Positions 26,051 to 39,845 of a stretch of 64,000 nt of DNA are shown one piece after another; position 1 is the stretch's first letter; each line of letters begins with the position of its first letter. Both the position numbers and the translations under genes were made by a program. Source of the stretch: Sipunculus nudus (lineage: Eukaryota > Annelida > Sipuncula > Golfingiida > Sipunculidae); NCBI GenBank assembly GCA_026874595.1, contig CM049307.1, positions 37,428,862-37,492,861 of the forward strand. The letters are read 5' to 3'. The notes beneath the pieces were generated by a model, which made no database searches, was not told the origin of the DNA, and saw only the letters and a list, made by a program, of their open reading frames with translations.

Positions 26051-29000
26051 ATTAACAAGTGACCCATGGGTCATGACGCTCAGCTGACTAAGAAGAGATT
26101 CACACAAAGAATTTTACCATCTGAATGCCACATTTTGCTAGTGGTATCCTCATTCAACTGTAGCAATTAAAGTTCATCAAAATCGACAAGAAAAAAAAAT
26201 TTCATGATAATATGTCCAGCCATTCCCATGAAATCTAGCCTTTTTGTATGCAGTCAGCTGACTTATAGGACCATGCACATTTTTTAAGGACATCCCTGGA
26301 TTTTATGACAGAAGATTCTATGTCAAAAAGTTGTACCATGTCTGACTGTCTATGTGCTTAAAATGTTTTTGGCCAGTAATATAGGTCACAATGACCTTAT
26401 TTCAGGTTTCCATGGATATTGCCCAAAAGTTCCCTGTATATTACATTGGAACATTCTAGGGAAAGCAGATACAATTTGTGCTCATCTGATTTTCAGGATG
26501 CTAAAAATCCTGTCTTTGGCCAAAAGTTACATGTATATTTAATATAAGTTACCATGACATAATTTCAGGTTTCAATGCAGATTTAGAGAAGATTTTAGGG
26601 CTAGCAGATACAATTTGTGCTCTGTCTGACGGACTAGGTGCTTAAAATAATGTTTTCAGCCTGTAGTTTACAAACAAGTGACCCAGGGGTCATGAGGCTC
26701 AGCTGACCAGGAAGACATTGACAAAAGTAATTTTATCATCTGAATGTCAAATTTGAATGAAATACTTTTTCCAAACTTGACCTTTTGCATCAAAATCATC
26801 CAATATTCATTGGAGTACTATGGAGCTCTGTAGCATGAAGGATATGGGTAACAGACACCTATTTTCAAGGTTTACAAGATGACTTTTCAGGGGTCTCCCA
26901 GCATGTCAAAAAATAAAATTCTAGGTCCAGTTATTATGATTTGTGCCCTGTTAACAAATCCAAATGTTTATTCTGGGGGGTATTTCAAAGCCGCATAGGA
27001 TGAAGGATATGGGTAACAGAGATGTAATTTCAGGTGCACAAGGAGAGGGGGCCTCCCAGCATATCAAGAAAGGAGATTCTAGGTCAAGTCATTATAATTT
27101 GTGCTCTGTTAACAGATGACCAAATCTTTATTCTGGGGAGTACTTCGGAGCCCCAGAGCATGAAGGATATGGGTAACAGGGACCTTATTTCGGGTTTCCA
27201 TGTAGACCTTTTATGGGCTTCTCTGGAGGTGAGGACAGAAGATTCTAGGTCCAGTCATTATGATTTGTGCCCTGTTAATATATGACCAAATCTTTATTCT
27301 GGGGGGTACTTCAGAGCCCCATAGCTCACAGAATATGGGAAACAGGGACCTTATTTCGGGTTTCCATGTAGACCTTTTATGGGCTTCCCTGGAGGTGAGG
27401 ACAGAAGATTCTAGGTCCAGTCATTATGATTTGTGCCCTGTTTACAGATGACCAAATGTTTAAAGATCACAAAAGTAGAGAAAAAAAATCGTAAAAAATA
27501 AAAAAAATATAGGTGGCGCCACCAATCTCCAGAAATTGATGAAACACTCCATGATCAATATCCATGCAAAGAATCATGGTGATTAATGCATTAGTTGTTC
27601 AGATACTTGAGCTTTTTTATTAAATTTTGCATTATTCTGGGGGGTACTTCAGAACCCCATAGCTCAAAGAATATAGGTCACAGTGACCTAATTTCAGGTT
27701 TACAAGGAGAATTTCCATAGACCTCCCAGGATTTCAAGTAAGAAGATTCCCGGTCTAGCAGTTACGATTTGTGCCCTGTTAACAGACAGACGCCTGGATG
27801 GCCGGACTGACGACGGACAAAAGGTGATCCCTACAGCTCAGATGACTTTCAGTCAGCTGAGCTAAAAATTGAAAAAATACAGGTGGCGCCACCAGAATGC
27901 AGAAACTGATGAAACATTTCATGATCAATATCCATGCAAAGAATCATGGTGATCAATATAATAATTGTTCAGATACTTGAGCTTTTGTATCAAATTTTCC
28001 ATTATTCTGGGGGGTACTTCGGAGCCCCATAGCTCAGAGGTTATGGGTAACCGAGACCTAATTTCTAGTTTTTAAGGAAACTTTTCATGGGCCTCTCAGC
28101 ATGTCAAGAGAGAAGATTCTAGGTCCAGTTGTTACGATTTGTGCCATGTTAACAGATGACCACATCTTATGAGGTCTCAAAAATAGAGAAAAAAATTCGT
28201 AAAAATAAAAAAAAATACAGGTGGCGCCACCATACTGCAGAAACTGATGACACATTCCATGATCAATATCGATGCAAAAAAATCATGGTGATCACTGCAA
28301 TTGTTGTTTAGATACTTGAGCTTTTGTATCAAATTGTCCATTATTCTGAGGGATATTTCAGATGACTTACAGTCAGCTGAGCTAAAAACACTTAATGGTC
28401 AATATCCATGCAAAGAATCATGATGATCTCTGTATTAGTTGTTCAGATACTTCAGCTTTTGTATCAAATTGTCCATTATTCTGAGGGATACTTCAGAGTC
28501 CTATAGCTTGAAGGATATGGGTAACAGAGACCTAATTTCAAGTTTCCACAGGCACTCTTCATGGGCCTCCTTGCATGACAAGAATGAAGTTTCTAGGTCC
28601 AGTTGTTGCAATTTGTACCCTCTTGATAGATAACATAGGTGGAGCCACCAGTCTGCAGGAACTGATGGAACATCTCATAATCAATATGTATGCAAAAAAT
28701 CATGACCATCAGTGATGTAGTTATTGAGATATTGAAGTTTTTGTATGAAATTTTTGACTACTCTGGAGGGGTACTTTGGGGCCCCATAGCTCGAAGAATA
28801 TGGGTAACAGAGACCTAATTTTGGTTTCCATGGAGACTTTTCATAGGTCTCTCAGTGTGTCGAGAATGAAGATTCTAGGTCCAGTTGTTATGATTTGTGC
28901 CACGTTAACAGATGACAGCATCCTTAAAGGTCTCAAAAATAGAGGAAAAAATCATAAAAAATAAAACAATACAGGTGGCGCCACAAGTCTGCAGGAACTG

Positions 29001-30357
29001 ATGGAACATTTCATAATCAATATGTATGCCAAAAATCATGACCATCAGTGATGTAGTTATTGAGATATTGAAGTTTTTGTATGAAATTTTTTACTACTCT
29101 GGGGGGGGGGGTACTTTTGGGCCCCATAGCTCGAAGGATATGGTTAACAGAGACCTAATTTCTGGTTTCCAAGGATATTTTTCATGGACCTCTCAGTGTG
29201 TCAAGAATGAAGGTTCTAGGTCCAGTCGTTACAATTTGTGCCATGCTAACAGATGACAGCATCCTTAAAGGTCTCAAAAATAGAGGAAAAAATCATAAAA
29301 AAAAACAATAAAGGTGGCACCACCAGTCTGCAGGAAGTGATGACACAACTCATGATCAATAGTTATGCCACAAATCATGACCATCAGTGATGTAGTTATT
29401 GAGATATTGAAGTTTTTGTTTGAAATTTTTTACTTTTCTTGGGTGTACTTTGGGGCTCCATAGCTCGAAGAATATGGGTAACAGAGACCTAATTTCTGGT
29501 TTCCATGGAGACTTTTCATAGGTCTCTCAGTGTGTCAAGAATGAAGATTCTAGGTCCAGTCTTTACGATTTGTGCCTTGTTAACAGATGTTTACATTTTG
29601 AAAGGTCTCAAAAATAGAGAAAAAAATTCGTTAAAAATTGAACGATACAGGTGGTGCCACCAGTCTGCAGGAAGTGATGGAACATCTCATGATCAATATG
29701 TATGACAAAAATCATGACCATCAGTCAAGTATTTAATGAGATATTGAAGTTTTTGTTTGAAATTTTTTACTTTTCTGGGGGGTAGTTTGGGGCCCCATAG
29801 CTGGAAGGATATGGGTAACAGAGACCTAATTTCTGGTTTCCATGGAGACTTTTCATAGGTCTCTCAGTGTGTTGAGAATGAAGATTCTAAGTCCAGTTAT
29901 TAAGATTTGTGTCTTGTTAACAGATGTTCACATTTTTAAAGGTCTCAAAAATAGAGAAAAAAATTCGTAAAAAATTGAAAAAATACAGGTGGCGCCACCA
30001 GTCTTCAGGAACTGATGGAACCTCTCATGATCAATATGTATGCCAAAAATCATGACCATCAGTCAAGTAGTTATTGAGATATTGAAGTTTTTGTATGAAA
30101 TTTTTGACTACTCTGGGGGGGGGGGTACTTTGGGGCCCCATAGCTCGAAGGATATGGGTAACAGAGACCTAATTTCTGGTTTCCAAGGAGATTTTTCATG
30201 GACCTCCCAGGATGTCAAGTAAGAAGATTCCAGTTCTAGCGGTTACGATTTGTGCCTGGTTAACGGACAGACAGACGGACAGACAGACAGACAGACGGAC
30301 GACGGACAAAGAGTGATCGCTATAGCTCAGATGACTTTCAGTCAGCTGAGCTAAAAA
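26051..30357. mobile_element. Composite tandem-repeat element with inverted subterminal ends
   Basis: The left end reads AACAAGTGACCCATGGGTC (with the palindrome GACCCATGGGTC) followed by GCTCAGCTGACT at 26078-26089. The right end has the exact complement AGTCAGCTGAGC at 30340-30351 followed by TAAAAAT. A second left end occurs near 26670, and further right ends occur near 27845-27865 and 28375-28390, so copies are nested or fused. The interior from about 28.0 kb is a tandem repeat of about 340 bp with GGGTACTTTGGGGCCCCATAG and a GGTGGCGCCACC palindrome per unit. Near the right end are ACAGACGG-type tetranucleotides and GACGACGGACAAA. The same ends recur at 62.6-63.85 kb. There is no transposase, so it is non-autonomous. 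Similarity to bivalve tandem-core elements (pearl/Helentron-like) is inference. Confidence 0.75.
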
Positions 30358-30603
30358 TCCTGTACAGTTAATGGTTTACTATTAATTTTCAAGTTAATGT
30401 TCCTAACTAAATAACATGTACGAAAGAGAGTGATAAATTATAAATTTGCAATTATAGTAATAGACTTCTACCAAATTGGACTAAGTTATGAAATAATAAA
30501 ACCTTGTCCCTCCTGAATATATCAGGATATAAGTTTTTGTCTGTCCCAGGAAGAATAGAAATTAGTTCTTGAATGCCCCTGATGCTGTGAATCATGTACT
30601 CAC

Positions 30604-30753
30604 CGGTTGCGTATCCTTTTCGTGGAAGTTACTTTTATAGAGCGGTAACCAGGGGGTGGAATACTGGCCACCTAGTGAGAACTGTGAAGTGTGTTGTGAC
30701 GGGAATGGGATGGGCCTCTCAGCGGGTGCTAAGGTTTTGCTTCCTCCAAAATT
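30604..30753 (-). CDS. Exon 2 of the four-exon unrecognised gene
   Basis: The minus-strand acceptor TTTTCAG ends at 30754 and the donor is CAACCG|GTGAGT at 30604/30603. The 150-nt exon encodes exactly 50 residues in phase 0/0. It opens NFGGSKTLAPAERPIPFPSQ and ends YKSNFHEKDTQP, rich in Pro, Ser, Phe and Gln. Translation continues without a stop into exon 3. The exon is richer in GC than the intron around it. No domain is recognised. Another phase-0 exon could exist in the long introns and would be invisible to this argument. Confidence 0.72.
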
Positions 30754-30759
30754 CTGAAA

Positions 30760-31550
30760 AGTAACAGATAGATTGTTATATAATGTACTTATCACATCAT
30801 TTATTAAATATTGTGTACACTCACCAATGAATTTAAAAACCCCTTGGAGATTGGAGATATGCCTGAAACAAAAAAAAACATATATACACATATAATAAAA
30901 TCTCACTTGTATAACCCTGTTATAAAACCCTTAGATATTCCATTATCATTGAAAAAATACTGTTTGCTTATAAGTATGTGCTCAATGTCTCCTTAAGTAA
31001 ATTTTCAGTAACAGCGACTGGTATGGTCCAGACATTCATTTTAAAGTTATGTGTGTCAAAGATATGTATCAACCTACATTTGCAATGGGAAAAATGAGAA
31101 TTTTTTAATACTTTTCAGCTTTTCAGTATAATGAAACTTCAATAATGTATGACACAGATGGACAAGACTTCAAGAAAACTATATGTGGAGTAGATCATTT
31201 CTAGAATCTTGACACATACCAGGGCCATAATTTTACCCAGGGGAGTGGGGTATATATCTCTATTTATTTTACTTAAGTGGTATATGCAATGTTTTTAGTT
31301 TCCCCATGAGAGCCAAATAAATTCATAAGTAACTAGACCAACAAACAGATGACCAGCCAACCTCAGGGTCATGATAAAGTGGCTACTTTCCCTGATAACG
31401 TTTATGATTAACTACCCAGCATGCAGCACTGGAAACTTGATGTCAGTGCTGTTTCCTTACTTGGAAATGTGGCAAGGCATGGTTAGGCCCAGCTGTGATG
31501 GAAATCTGAAAATGTTGCTTCACCTGACAGTTTCACAGGTAAGATTGCAT

Positions 31551-31585
<35 letters not shown>

Positions 31586-34500
31586 GTACAACGTGATCAA
31601 CAGTAGATAGGGATAGATAGGGATATGTTTACATTTTAATTTGAGATTAACTATTGCTTTTGGAAGTTTAATTTTTTTTGCTTTATATCAAGAGTCTGGA
31701 CTGTTTTAACTTTAATAGGCATGCATAGATGTGTGTGAATATTAAAAGCAGCAGTCTATTTTGATTATAAACATTCATGGATCCTTTTGAATTTAAGTGG
31801 ATATGAATCTGTTCCAAATTTTAATTAATTTTCAATTTTAATTTCAGATTTAAAATATCTGACTAGAAATAGAATTTCTCATTTATCTAATTTTAATGTA
31901 AATGTTAAAATGTTATCTGAGCTCTCAATATAGAAATATCTTGAGATATAATGAAAATTTGGTACCATATTTCCCATCAAAAGATAGAAGAGAATTATCT
32001 TACTTGTTGAAATAATACCTATTTTATTGAGCTCAAGACATGAAGGCAATGTGTGATATTTTAGTAAAGGTGTTGAATTAATAATACAAAGTAGTATATG
32101 TTCCTTGTTGCCTGCCTTGAAACACTGGTACCCGTAAGGAAAGAAATGATACTTTAATTGTAAGATCTGAATGGTTTCTTGGTTTCTCATAGAAAGAGCA
32201 CATATTATTTATAAGCCCTGATGATCTTACAGAAACAAAGCTGACATCAAAGGTGTAAAAAATATCAGACAAAAAATCTAAACAAAAATATTTCAAACAG
32301 AATACAGTCTGGACTGGTGCAGAATATATAGTGTGAATGCCCTCACACAATCAATATAGCAACAATATGTGATGTAAATATGTTTATGAAAGCAACTGTT
32401 CAGTTTACATCCAAATTAATATACCTATATTAAACTAAAAGAAATATGTATAGGGAAATAACCTGTCTACTTACAGAGTTACTCTACTTGTTGATTCTGG
32501 CACTATTTAGCTTATTCCTATGCCAACGTGACAACCAACGAAACTATGAGAACCAATCCAAAAGGGTCTACATTCAGCACTAAGGGCCCGTAAGCTGCTA
32601 ATTCTCCTCATAAAAGCAATGAAAAGCTCTTTATTAACAACAGAACTTTTGTTGTGGGATACCCTCAGAGAAGTGTAAACATGTGGACGTATTTTTGGGG
32701 CTGTGACACCAAGAACCCTTGGAGCTGATCCCAAACACAGCTACAAATCACTCGTTAATGGCCCGTCAGCTGTATAGGATATACATGTACCCACAGTATG
32801 AGGCCTCAGGCTTTATTAATACTTCATTCATTTCTGAACCTGTTCACTATTCATTATCCTCAATACTGAACCAGCTCTTTGAAACTCTGAATAAAGTGAG
32901 GGTTATTATTTTGGGTCAGTTCTGTTTAAGCACTAAGTGGGCAGGTATATCCATAAATTATTTTATTGAATGGTTTCATGGATATTTAATAAGGAAATGT
33001 TAAATATAGCTTATCTCGGAGTCTGAACATCTTAAGGTGTTTAAATATTGATGTAAACCTCTGTGTTCACAACCCAAGGATAAGAGTTCTACAAGTTTTA
33101 TAGCACTATTAGGGGATTATAATGTGTGACAAACAGCCATCCATAAAGTGCGATTTGTGACTTGACATCGCTGTGAATAATGAAATCTTCCACCATGAAT
33201 TGCTTACTGAAAGGAAGCTTTGCCGGTTTTTCTGTTTCTGTTATTGCTCATAATCCTTTGTCTTATACAGGATTCACAGAAGATATAATACTGTATGTTT
33301 TACCAGTATACAGAAAGGTATTATTAATAACCAAAGAGTCATGTTAATAAATAGGCAAATTAATCAGAACACATTTTAGACTTAATGGATTAACAGGAAG
33401 TTGGCTAAACATCATAAAGAGTCACTCAGACAGGGCTGAATTTATACGATGATATGATGCAAGATCTTCAAGCATTGTAATAACAATGTATAACTGTACT
33501 GATCCCTTTCAAAGGGTAAAGGCTTCAGTCCATATTACTGAATTGTAGGTTATAAAACACCTTCAAAGTGGGCTACAATCTATTGGCAGAAATGGCTTAT
33601 GGATTTATTCATCTTACTGTCTGACTTGTAACTGAAACAGCACTGAAACTGCAGACATAAAGGTAGGTCAACTCTGTCCCACTGCCATACTTTCCAACAC
33701 TTGATCTGTCATAAGTTGATTACTTGTGTGAAGGATTAAAAATCAGTCTAATGGAAGTGATAGTTGGCTTTTACATCATTTCCTCTCTTGCCAAAATGTG
33801 TAAAAATACCCTTCCTCGATTTCCTAAAGCAGCCAAGTGCTATAAAGTAGAGTATTTTGTACTGATCCTCGGAGAGGCAGCCGTCCATAGCTGTATTGAT
33901 CTGAAACCTCATTTGTATGTCAAGCAGAAACCAAATTATAGCCATTTGTTTCCCTGAAGTATATTTGTTTCTGCTTGAAAATGGATGGTTTAAAATAGGT
34001 TGGATCAGATTTGAGTCTAAGGTCATTTGCAATGGAATGGACCCAAATGAGCACCCTTTTCCAACAGTAAAACTATCACTCCTAGCTGCCCCAAGTATAT
34101 ACCTTATGTTTAAGCATAGGGAAGGTAACCCAACTTACTGATGTAATACCCTGTATAAAATTACCTCATACATATGATAAAGCATACCCTCATTAAACTG
34201 AAACCTGAATATATATAAATGATGTGCATGAGACCCCAGCTCCTTATGTTCAAACATATCAAGTGGTCACTGATAAATAGGGAACAGCATTTGATTACAC
34301 TAGGCTGTTTAAAATAGAAGAACATCTGTGTTTTGCTCTTACTTTTTATGATATATCTGTAGCTATAAGGCACAGTGTGGGGTTCATGCCCTGAAATTTA
34401 AGCATTAATCTAATCATGTATCTTCTTGGAACAAACAATGTTAGATTAAATAGGTATATAAATCTACTCTAGTGAAAAGGCTAGATCAAAGAATCCAAGC

Positions 34501-36088
34501 TTATAAAGATTGATCACTGAGGGTCTGTACTCTCACAAATCACATGCTACGCTGGAATTTCTTGGGAATTTTCTTGTCGAAGTACAAATGTTATGTGCTC
34601 TTCACTGACAATACAATGGTTCAGGACATTGAATGGTTACAGCTGTTTGGTCCAGTAAACACTTTCACACCATAAAGGACTGAACAGAATACAAGGGAAG
34701 TCTAATAAAGTTATAAACTCATATTTTTATCAACAAATGGAGGTTTTGTTCAAACCCATCTTTGTTCATCTGTCTAGTCTTGGTCTGTAGGGTTACCAGG
34801 TGGGTGTGAAAAAAGACTACCAATGATCTCTGTGAAGAATTTATGAAAAAGAAATTTTTTGTGGAGATAACTGCTTCCATTTTTTTAATGCTAGCTCATC
34901 TAATCCTTATAATATATATATTTATGTACATCTGGAGCTGAAGTTAAAAATTAAATTCTGCAGAAAATTCCAGACCTAAATTCCCTTTGATTCTTATTAA
35001 ATCACAATAAACCATGTACAAAGCACAACAGACAGTCCTGAAGTTTCTTGTTTACAAGTCAAACAAAAATAAGAAAAAAAAATGAAAACATAAACAGCTT
35101 TGATTTTTATTAACATTTTTTTGTGGTATCAGAGGCCCTAGCATTAAAAAAGCCCAAGCAGGCCTCTAAGTCTGGGATTTATTCAAACTTTGATATGGAT
35201 TCTGAATATTTAATATCTCTTTGCCATTACCCTCTTTTGTTATCATAACTTAGCCAAATAGATGGGATCAATCAGTTACTTGATCAGTCAGCTGGTACAG
35301 TGGACATATAAAGTTCTCACTCAGACAGCTGCTTGATTTCTAATCCCAGCAGAGATGAGCTGTGAAAGATACTTTTTCCTCAATTTCCAATATGTCGGCC
35401 GGGACATTAGGCCTTGGTATGTTGCTCTCTACTCTGTTCCCTCAAGTTATGGAAGACATGGGGATATGGTGGGGTGAGCTGTTCTAGCGGCCACCCTGCC
35501 AGGGAGAAGCGGTTTTGTTTAGTATATTACCAGTCACCCCGTTCACTGAGTCAGGGCTTAACAGTGCCTGGACTGCGTTGTCCTGTAACTGAGTTTCCTC
35601 CATGAGTTATCTTCTGTACACTTTAATAATAAAAAATATGTATCTATAATAAGGCTCTGAAGTCCATTACAGTGTAAAAGACATACTTTAGAGAGCTGTG
35701 ATGATGCTGGAAGGTTGTTACTGTGAGGTAGCTGCTAATGCTGCTCCTTAACGAGAGGTGACATCAGCTTCACCAGGTGAGAGATCTTCATTAACAAACA
35801 TAGGTAATGAGATTTACTTCTGATAACAATGGCAAAAAGGTAAAGAGTTTTAAAAAGTTATTTCATCCATGGCACTGACAAAGCACAAACCCTGGAGAGA
35901 CCTGGGTGCTCTGAGCTAGGCCAGCAGGATAATCAGGAAGACACTGTGAAAATGTTGCTAAGCCAGAGTTCATATAAACATGGCTCATCCCTTTATGAAC
36001 TAGTAAGAAGGTTCATATTTTACTAATGCTATTATTCATAAAAAGAATTGAAATAAGATATGTGCTTTTTTAAATGTTTTAAACGTAT
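30760..36088. other. Intron 1, proximal part, no exon seen
   Basis: Ordinary AT-rich intronic sequence apart from one TA microsatellite. Frames of 70-103 codons occur on both strands but none has convincing splice sites in a phase that fits the gene, nor a recognisable product. Confidence 0.5.
31549..31586. repeat. (TA)n microsatellite
   Basis: TA run with one CA interruption, about 37 bp. Confidence 0.95.
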
Positions 36089-36292
36089 AAATATCAATGA
36101 GATAAACAGATGTTAACAAGGCAAGAGGCAAATCTAAGCTCACAGGCTTACAGTCAATCCCTTCAATACATATTATGGTATCTTAATTAAAAATATCAAT
36201 GAGATAAACAGATGTTAACAAGGCAAGAGGCAAATCTAAGCTCACAGGCTTACAGTCAATCCCTTCAATACATATTATGGTATCTTAATCAA
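36089..36292. repeat. 102-bp perfect tandem duplication
   Basis: AAATATCAATGAGATAAACA begins both copies, at 36089 and 36191. The two copies are essentially identical up to TATCTTAAT, indicating a very recent duplication. Confidence 0.95.
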
Positions 36293-38112
36293 TTTATTCT
36301 TATTGCATTCAACATTATCAATAAAATCATTCAAACAAAGTTAATACTGTAGTTTAAGCTGCGGGCTAATCACAAGTCACCAATCAAGCAGGCAGATGTG
36401 ATAATCCCCAGTTTTAATGATTCATAGCTAAAATTTAACTATACATTTGGTGTACCTGGGGTCTGCTGCAATAATATTTGGTAGGCTTAAGTACAGTTGT
36501 TGGAATGTAAACCAATAATTATTGTAATTGTGATGTCATAATGGTTACCATAGTTACATACACCTCTTGACTAAAATGGCACTTTTCATGGAATCTAATC
36601 TGTTCTACCTTGATTTCACATCTGAAGCTATTATTTTACAAACACACAAACACATCTAGCTATCATTATCCTGATCAGTTAACAAATACAGCTTCCTGCT
36701 AAAAATATCCACATTAAACAGGTAACACACATGTGGCATTCAATTTCTACTTATAAACACTTTTTATTGTGTCCCTACAGATGGTACGTCTTGCTAGATA
36801 CAGAATAAAACAGTTTCTAATTTGGTCCTAGTGTCGGAGATATATATGCTGGGAATTAGGTAATTCTGCCATCAGTGAGACTGAATTAGCCGTCTCAGTC
36901 AGGGGCAGGACTCCAGCTCCAACAAACAGGTGAAAAATTCAACACAAAAAGCAGCCCCATACTAATGCAAAGTAAAACCACAGCATCAGGCCAACTGATC
37001 AATCTAGGTAGCCTGTGTTTAATTTGAAGGCAAAATTGCCCATTGTTGTTTCAGATTTTTCCCCTGTTATGAGCAAACTCTCTTGTGGAAAAAACTGTCA
37101 CAGAGTCTTCTTGGAATCTAGCACAGGGTTGTTAATGTTGTAATGCCGCGGATTGTTAATGTTGTAATGCACCAGTTTTATTATAAAATATATACAGCCT
37201 GCTTTAAACAGTCTTTGTGACTGACCATAAATAACCTTTTCTTTTCATTCCTTGTGACCTTATTTTTTTCAGCTTGTATACATATACCTGAGACATTGGG
37301 CTGTTTTTAAACTGGATGGACCACGTAATTAAAGTACTACCATTAATTCTTAATTTGATCAATTTTCCATCTAAATCTTAGAATTAATGCTTTAACCATC
37401 ATGTACTATATTATTAAACATCTGGATGTTTTAATGATGCTCTGGTAGTAGGTGTACTTCTAACCATTCTTTATTTGAATTCTGTATGATGAGATGGTGA
37501 ATTACATGCATTATAGATCAGTCTGTCTGGACAGACCACAAACTGACAGATTCATATTTAAGGAGCGTAACTACCCGTCTGTCCTTTATAAACTAAAGGT
37601 AATCCCTTGAGCTTTTATATAAATAGGCCACAAAATGTGGATATCATTGCACACATTGCTGCTTGTTTTGTTTAAATCAACCTGTTTATAATATGTGGGG
37701 GCCTGCCAAAAAAATCAAAACAAATTAAACTAGGGCATCTGGTGGCAAGTAAGATAAGCCAGAGCTTTGCAAATGGCGTTTTGCAACAAATGACCTTTCT
37801 ACCTTCGCATATGTGCAACCTACCACCTAAGGTTATATTTTTTTCTCGTTTGCCAACATTTGTGTTTACAAACAGCTGGTTGTTAAACAAGTTTTTATCA
37901 TCCTTCATGGAGGCTTTATAAGAACTTTTCATAACCAGAATTACACTTAGATCATTAATATATGCATAGAGGAAGCCAGAAATCATATATATTCTTTATC
38001 AAAAGGTAGGTGAACGGGCAGCTTTAATAAAATGTCATTGTAAGATGAACAGCTACAGGAAATCAGCCTGTCAATATTAAAGCCAGATATTCACCTACAT
38101 GATGTGTATAAT
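36293..38112. other. Intron 1, no exon seen
   Basis: No coding exon or notable repeat, except GATTGTTAATGTTGTAATGC present twice in close succession near 37130-37170. Confidence 0.5.
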
Positions 38113-38551
38113 TAATGTGATTTCTGGCTTACATTGCTTACATATTCATGATCTGTAGTAAATTTCTGCTTAGAAAGGTTTTTATGACATTTTTGTGATG
38201 GCTGTGTGAGCATGTTCACCTTCAAGCTTTAATAAACGTGGCTCATGCACCTATGCTGACAGAGAGACCATGCAATGGGAGGTGGTTCACTTGGCTAAAT
38301 GTTTGTGGAAGCTGAAGGGTCAATAGTATTTGGCTAATGTGATTTCTGGCTTACATTGCTTACATATTCATGATCTGTAGTAAATTTCTGCTTAGAAAGG
38401 TTTTTATGACATTTTTGTGATGGCTGTGTGAGGATGTTCACCTTCAAGCTTTAATAAACGTGGCTCATGCACCTATGCTGACAGAGAGACCATGCAATGG
38501 GAGGTGGTTCACTTGGCTAAATGTTTGTGGAAGCTGAAGGGTCAATAGTTG
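38113..38551. repeat. 217-bp direct duplication
   Basis: Two near-identical copies (38113-38329 and 38335-38551) start with TAATGTGATTTCTGGCTTAC and end with GAAGGGTCAATAGT. They differ by about one base, so the event is recent. Confidence 0.95.
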
Positions 38552-38640
38552 CCAAATACTGTCAATAGTTGCTAAATACTGTCAATAGTTGCTAAATACT
38601 GTCAATAGTTGCCAAATACCGTCAATAGTTGCCAAATACC
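38541..38640. repeat. 20-bp minisatellite, five units
   Basis: Five consecutive 20-mers of the form GTCAATAGTTGCCAAATACT, with T/C variation at two sites. The array grows out of the end of the preceding 217-bp duplication, whose last bases supply GTCAATAGTT. Confidence 0.95.
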
Positions 38641-39770
38641 ATTTGCAAGACTGGTTTGCCTGGCTTGTTGCTTGTTGGATATATTTGGATTATTTTGGTT
38701 TTACTTAAAACCAGCTTCAAGTAAACAGTTCAATTACAGTTGTAAGTTTGTTTGTTTGCCGGTACTGATTTTTGATAATCAAAATAACTATTTCTTCCTA
38801 TTAACCTAATCGGCTACTAAGACAACATTATTGACTGATATTGATTTAAAAAGACTGAAATAGTCCCTTGGAATTCTCTGAGTATAAAGACAGAAATAAA
38901 ATACATGCCAGTTATATGAGACAGGTGAAATTTTACTGCATGTCGGCACTTTGTAAAATCAATGAAGAATAAATATTCATGAATACTGGCTTCTAAATAA
39001 AACATACACATTTATAATAAAGACTAATGGGCCAATTTATGATTCAACAAAGTATCATTTTAAAAATAGATCCTGCAGTTTAGGAATCTCTAAACATGTA
39101 TGCCATAAGAAAGATGTCTCCCAGCAGTACATGGAACACTTAACTGGCTCCATTTGTTAGGATTAGACTTTTGATATTCTGGCATTTCCTGTTTCCTTTC
39201 ATCATTTAATTATCAATATGCAAAACTGCTTTATATAGAACATTTCTTTTCTTCCACATCTGATGACCTTGTACAGATTTAACATAAACTAGAAATTACC
39301 CAATCAGCTGTCCTGATGTCTATATATGTAAACGTTATGCAATTGTAGAAACTAAATGAAAAAAGTAAAAATACCACCAGTTTGGTACAACTGAAACAGT
39401 ACCTAGTTTTGATCTCCAGATCATAACACCAACTGCCAGCACAGTACCTACAGCCTTTCTCAGAAATGAGTCAAAATATTAACGATATACATCATAATAA
39501 TTTTTTTAAATCCATTATATTCAGCTATATACTTTTTTCCTAAATCTAAGCATTTGGGAAAACAACTGAAATATAAGAATTTTAATTTTATGTGTGCTAA
39601 AAAATATTTTATATAATACAGAGCCTTGATTATCTGAACAATTCAGAGAACAATGGAGCTGCTCATATTAACAGTCTTTTAGATAAATTAGTTAGGTACC
39701 GTAACAGTAAAATTGACTTCATATTAAATGTTTCAAAGTCTGTTTAATGTAGCTTGGATGAACATTTGAG
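38641..39770. other. Intron 1, no exon seen
   Basis: AT-rich intronic sequence with no supportable exon, repeat or RNA gene. Confidence 0.5.
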
Positions 39771-39845
39771 GAGTGTGATGGTGTAATGGTTCGGCCACTG
39801 CACATGTGACCATAAGGTTGTGAGTTTACATCAGGTTTGGGTGCC
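39771..39845 (+). mobile_element. tRNA-like SINE head (candidate)
   Basis: GTGATGGTGTAATGGTTCGG resembles the A-box region of a tRNA, and about 40 bp on, GGTTGTGAGTTTACATC resembles a decayed B box (GGTTCGANTCC). The tRNA-type promoter spacing fits a SINE. The downstream flank of the adjacent array (CTCCACCAGGGCATGCCCTGTGATGGACAT, broken here only by position at about 41012-41042) could be the SINE body. No tRNA secondary structure is retained. Confidence 0.45.

Noticed and set aside
33724-34141. Overlapping plus and minus frames of 74-94 codons in intron 1
   Set aside because: No splice sites in a fitting phase, Lys/Ile-rich random-looking composition, and mutual overlap on both strands.
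39771-39845. A functional tRNA gene
   Set aside because: Only A- and B-box-like phrases remain. There is no acceptor stem, anticodon arm or terminator, so a SINE head is the better reading.
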